A stretch of 64,000 nt of DNA from JANYCO01 sp035535995 (GTDB lineage Bacteria > Bacteroidota > Bacteroidia > Cytophagales > Cytophagaceae). A program made the position numbers and the translations under genes. The stretch lies in assembly GCA_035535995.1 (NCBI GenBank), contig DATLOZ010000014.1, positions 1 through 64,000 on the forward strand. Reading direction: 5' to 3'. The notes beneath the pieces were generated by a model that saw nothing but the letters and a program-made list of their open reading frames with translations, had not been told where the DNA came from and made no database searches. Positions 62,954 to 64,000 of the stretch are shown here, one piece after another. How positions within the stretch are numbered: the stretch's first letter is position 1; each line of letters starts with the position of its first letter.

Positions 62954-62996
62954 CAACGGGCAGTTTCAGAATTGAAACTGCCCGTTCTTTTTTTTA
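62954..62996 (+). terminator. Terminator of the HU gene
   Basis: Perfect arms AACGGGCAGTTTCA and TGAAACTGCCCGTT with a 4-nt loop, then TCTTTTTTTT. Confidence 0.96.
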
Positions 62997-63060
62997 AGTA
63001 TAAAATTTTTCGTTAGCGAAAGTTTCAACTTATTAAACTTTGAACTTTAAACCTCTTACA
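62997..63060. repeat. ACTTTRA heptamer repeat, second copy
   Basis: TTAAACT-TTGAACT-TTAAACC words near 63032-63055, with a partial inverse (AAGTATAAAATTTTTC) to the left. Matches the 40998-41056 family. Confidence 0.5.
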
Positions 63061-63112
63061 TTATGAGGAATTTACATTATTTTTATAATCCATTATTCAG
63101 TAATTTCTCTTC

Positions 63113-64000
63113 ATGAAGATAGCCATCATTGGTGCAGGACCAGCAGGATTGACCGCCGGATACGAATTATCTAAAAAAGGCCCGCAATATACCATTCACG
63201 TCTACGAAGCAAGCAATAAAGCAGGTGGAATGTGCAGAACCATTCGTTTATGGAATACCAACGCTGACATTGGTCCACACCGCTTTTTTTCTTACGACAA
63301 ACGCGTAAACAAATTATGGCTCGAAGTAGTAGGCAAAGATTACAAAATGGTAAACCGGACTACACGGATTTACTACCGAAAGAAATTTTTCTTCTATCCT
63401 ATCAAACCGCTGGATGCGTTGCTGAAAATAGGCTTCCTGGAAGCCGCTGCTTCCCTCATCAGTTATGTACAAGAGAAGATCAAACCTACCAAACCGGATA
63501 ACAGTTTTGAATCATGGGTGAAAGGAAGATTCGGGAAAAAACTTTATACGCTTTTCTTCAAAACCTATAGCGAAAAATTATGGGGCATCAATTGTAAAGA
63601 ATTGGATTCTGATTTTGCTGCTCAACGGATCAAAAAACTTTCTCTCTCCGAGGTAATCATTAATGGGCTGAATATTTTTAAAACAAAAAGCAAACACAAA
63701 ACACTCGTCGACCAATTCGCTTACCCCATTCAGGGTACAGGCATGGTATACGACCGTATGGCGGAAAAAATTGTAGCCAACAATTCTGAGAACAAAATAT
63801 TTTACAATACTCCCATCCAAGCCTGTTTGGTAGAAAACGGACAGATCAAAGGCATCCGCCTGCAGGACGGGCTCGAAGAGGCTTACGATGCGGTGATCTC
63901 CAGTATGCCACTCACCAGATTGGTCGACAATATTCCCGGTGTACCGGAAGATATTAAAACACTTTCAAAAAAACTTAGTTTTAGAAATACAGTAATCGTT
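63113..64000 (+). CDS. FAD-dependent oxidoreductase (UDP-galactopyranose mutase/PPO-like), partial
   Basis: 296 codons from the ATG at 63113 to the window edge, open at the 3' end. The N-terminal Rossmann motif IGAGPAGLTAGYEL and then EASNKAGGMCRT, ADIGPHRFFSYD and later GTGMVYDRMAEKIV are the FAD-binding and substrate-domain features of amine-oxidase-like NAD(P)/FAD proteins, including bacterial UDP-galactopyranose mutases and protoporphyrinogen-oxidase-like enzymes. The specific substrate cannot be assigned from this part. Confidence 0.9.
   Translation, partial: MKIAIIGAGPAGLTAGYELSKKGPQYTIHVYEASNKAGGMCRTIRLWNTNADIGPHRFFSYDKRVNKLWLEVVGKDYKMVNRTTRIYYRKKFFFYPIKPLDALLKIGFLEAAASLISYVQEKIKPTKPDNSFESWVKGRFGKKLYTLFFKTYSEKLWGINCKELDSDFAAQRIKKLSLSEVIINGLNIFKTKSKHKTLVDQFAYPIQGTGMVYDRMAEKIVANNSENKIFYNTPIQACLVENGQIKGIRLQDGLEEAYDAVISSMPLTRLVDNIPGVPEDIKTLSKKLSFRNTVIV

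Overview
The window looks like chromosomal DNA of a free-living, predatory or saprophytic Bacteroidota (Cytophagales/Chitinophagales-like). The evidence is several proteins with type IX secretion (T9SS) C-terminal domains, a PorP/SprF-type membrane protein next to a giant 'type B' substrate, SprB-like adhesin repeats, ECF sigma factors paired with one-TM regulators, and TAnnTTTG-type promoter boxes. I could not run any search; the taxon is inferred from these families only.

Layout. (1) 0.3-6.3 kb: an alpha-glucan locus, a GH31 alpha-glucosidase and two GH87-like alpha-1,3-glucanases. (2) 6.6-20.8 kb: large secreted T9SS proteins and a lipoprotein, with two ECF sigma/one-TM/beta-barrel modules, an HxlR regulator with a DoxX-like protein, and a TauE/SafE permease. 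(3) 20.8-23.9 kb: a compact three-gene island encoding a papain-like protease, a P-loop ATPase-TIR fusion and a two-TM SLATT/DUF4231 protein. This is the best candidate here for an uncharacterised conflict or defence system. (4) 24.4-33.6 kb: a Na+/H+ antiporter, the PorP/SprF and type B substrate pair, a RelE/ParE-like toxin-antitoxin pair, a haem-binding protein and a hemerythrin protein. (5) 33.8-37.6 kb: a 1,280-residue GH18-GH16 chimera with carbohydrate-binding modules. With the GH87 and GH31 enzymes it gives activities against chitin, beta-1,3-glucan and alpha-1,3-glucan, the main polymers of fungal cell walls. (6) 38-49.8 kb: a desaturase, a di-haem peroxidase, a phosphoesterase, an ECF42-type sigma factor with its DGPF partner, a SpmA/B-like protein, a LuxR regulator and others. 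(7) 50-64 kb: mostly housekeeping and stress genes: tRNA-Ser, mltG-thioesterase-yihY, a YrdC/Sua5 protein, PspA with four TerD paralogs, an LpxL-like acyltransferase, WbqC, ClpC, a cytochrome c, HU and the 5' part of a FAD oxidoreductase.

Two non-coding patterns stand out. First, the divergent promoter region between the SprB-like gene and the 18.5-kb sigma factor holds two mirror-image ECF-type promoters (TGCAACCT ... AGGTCTT), with related sites near 13.39 and 47.12 kb, which suggests an ECF regulon driving secreted proteins. Second, many intergenic gaps carry inverted repeats whose arms are degenerate tandem 6- or 7-nt words (for example GATRCCR units), in several unrelated sequence families. 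A region with two perfect DnaA boxes lies upstream of the HU gene.
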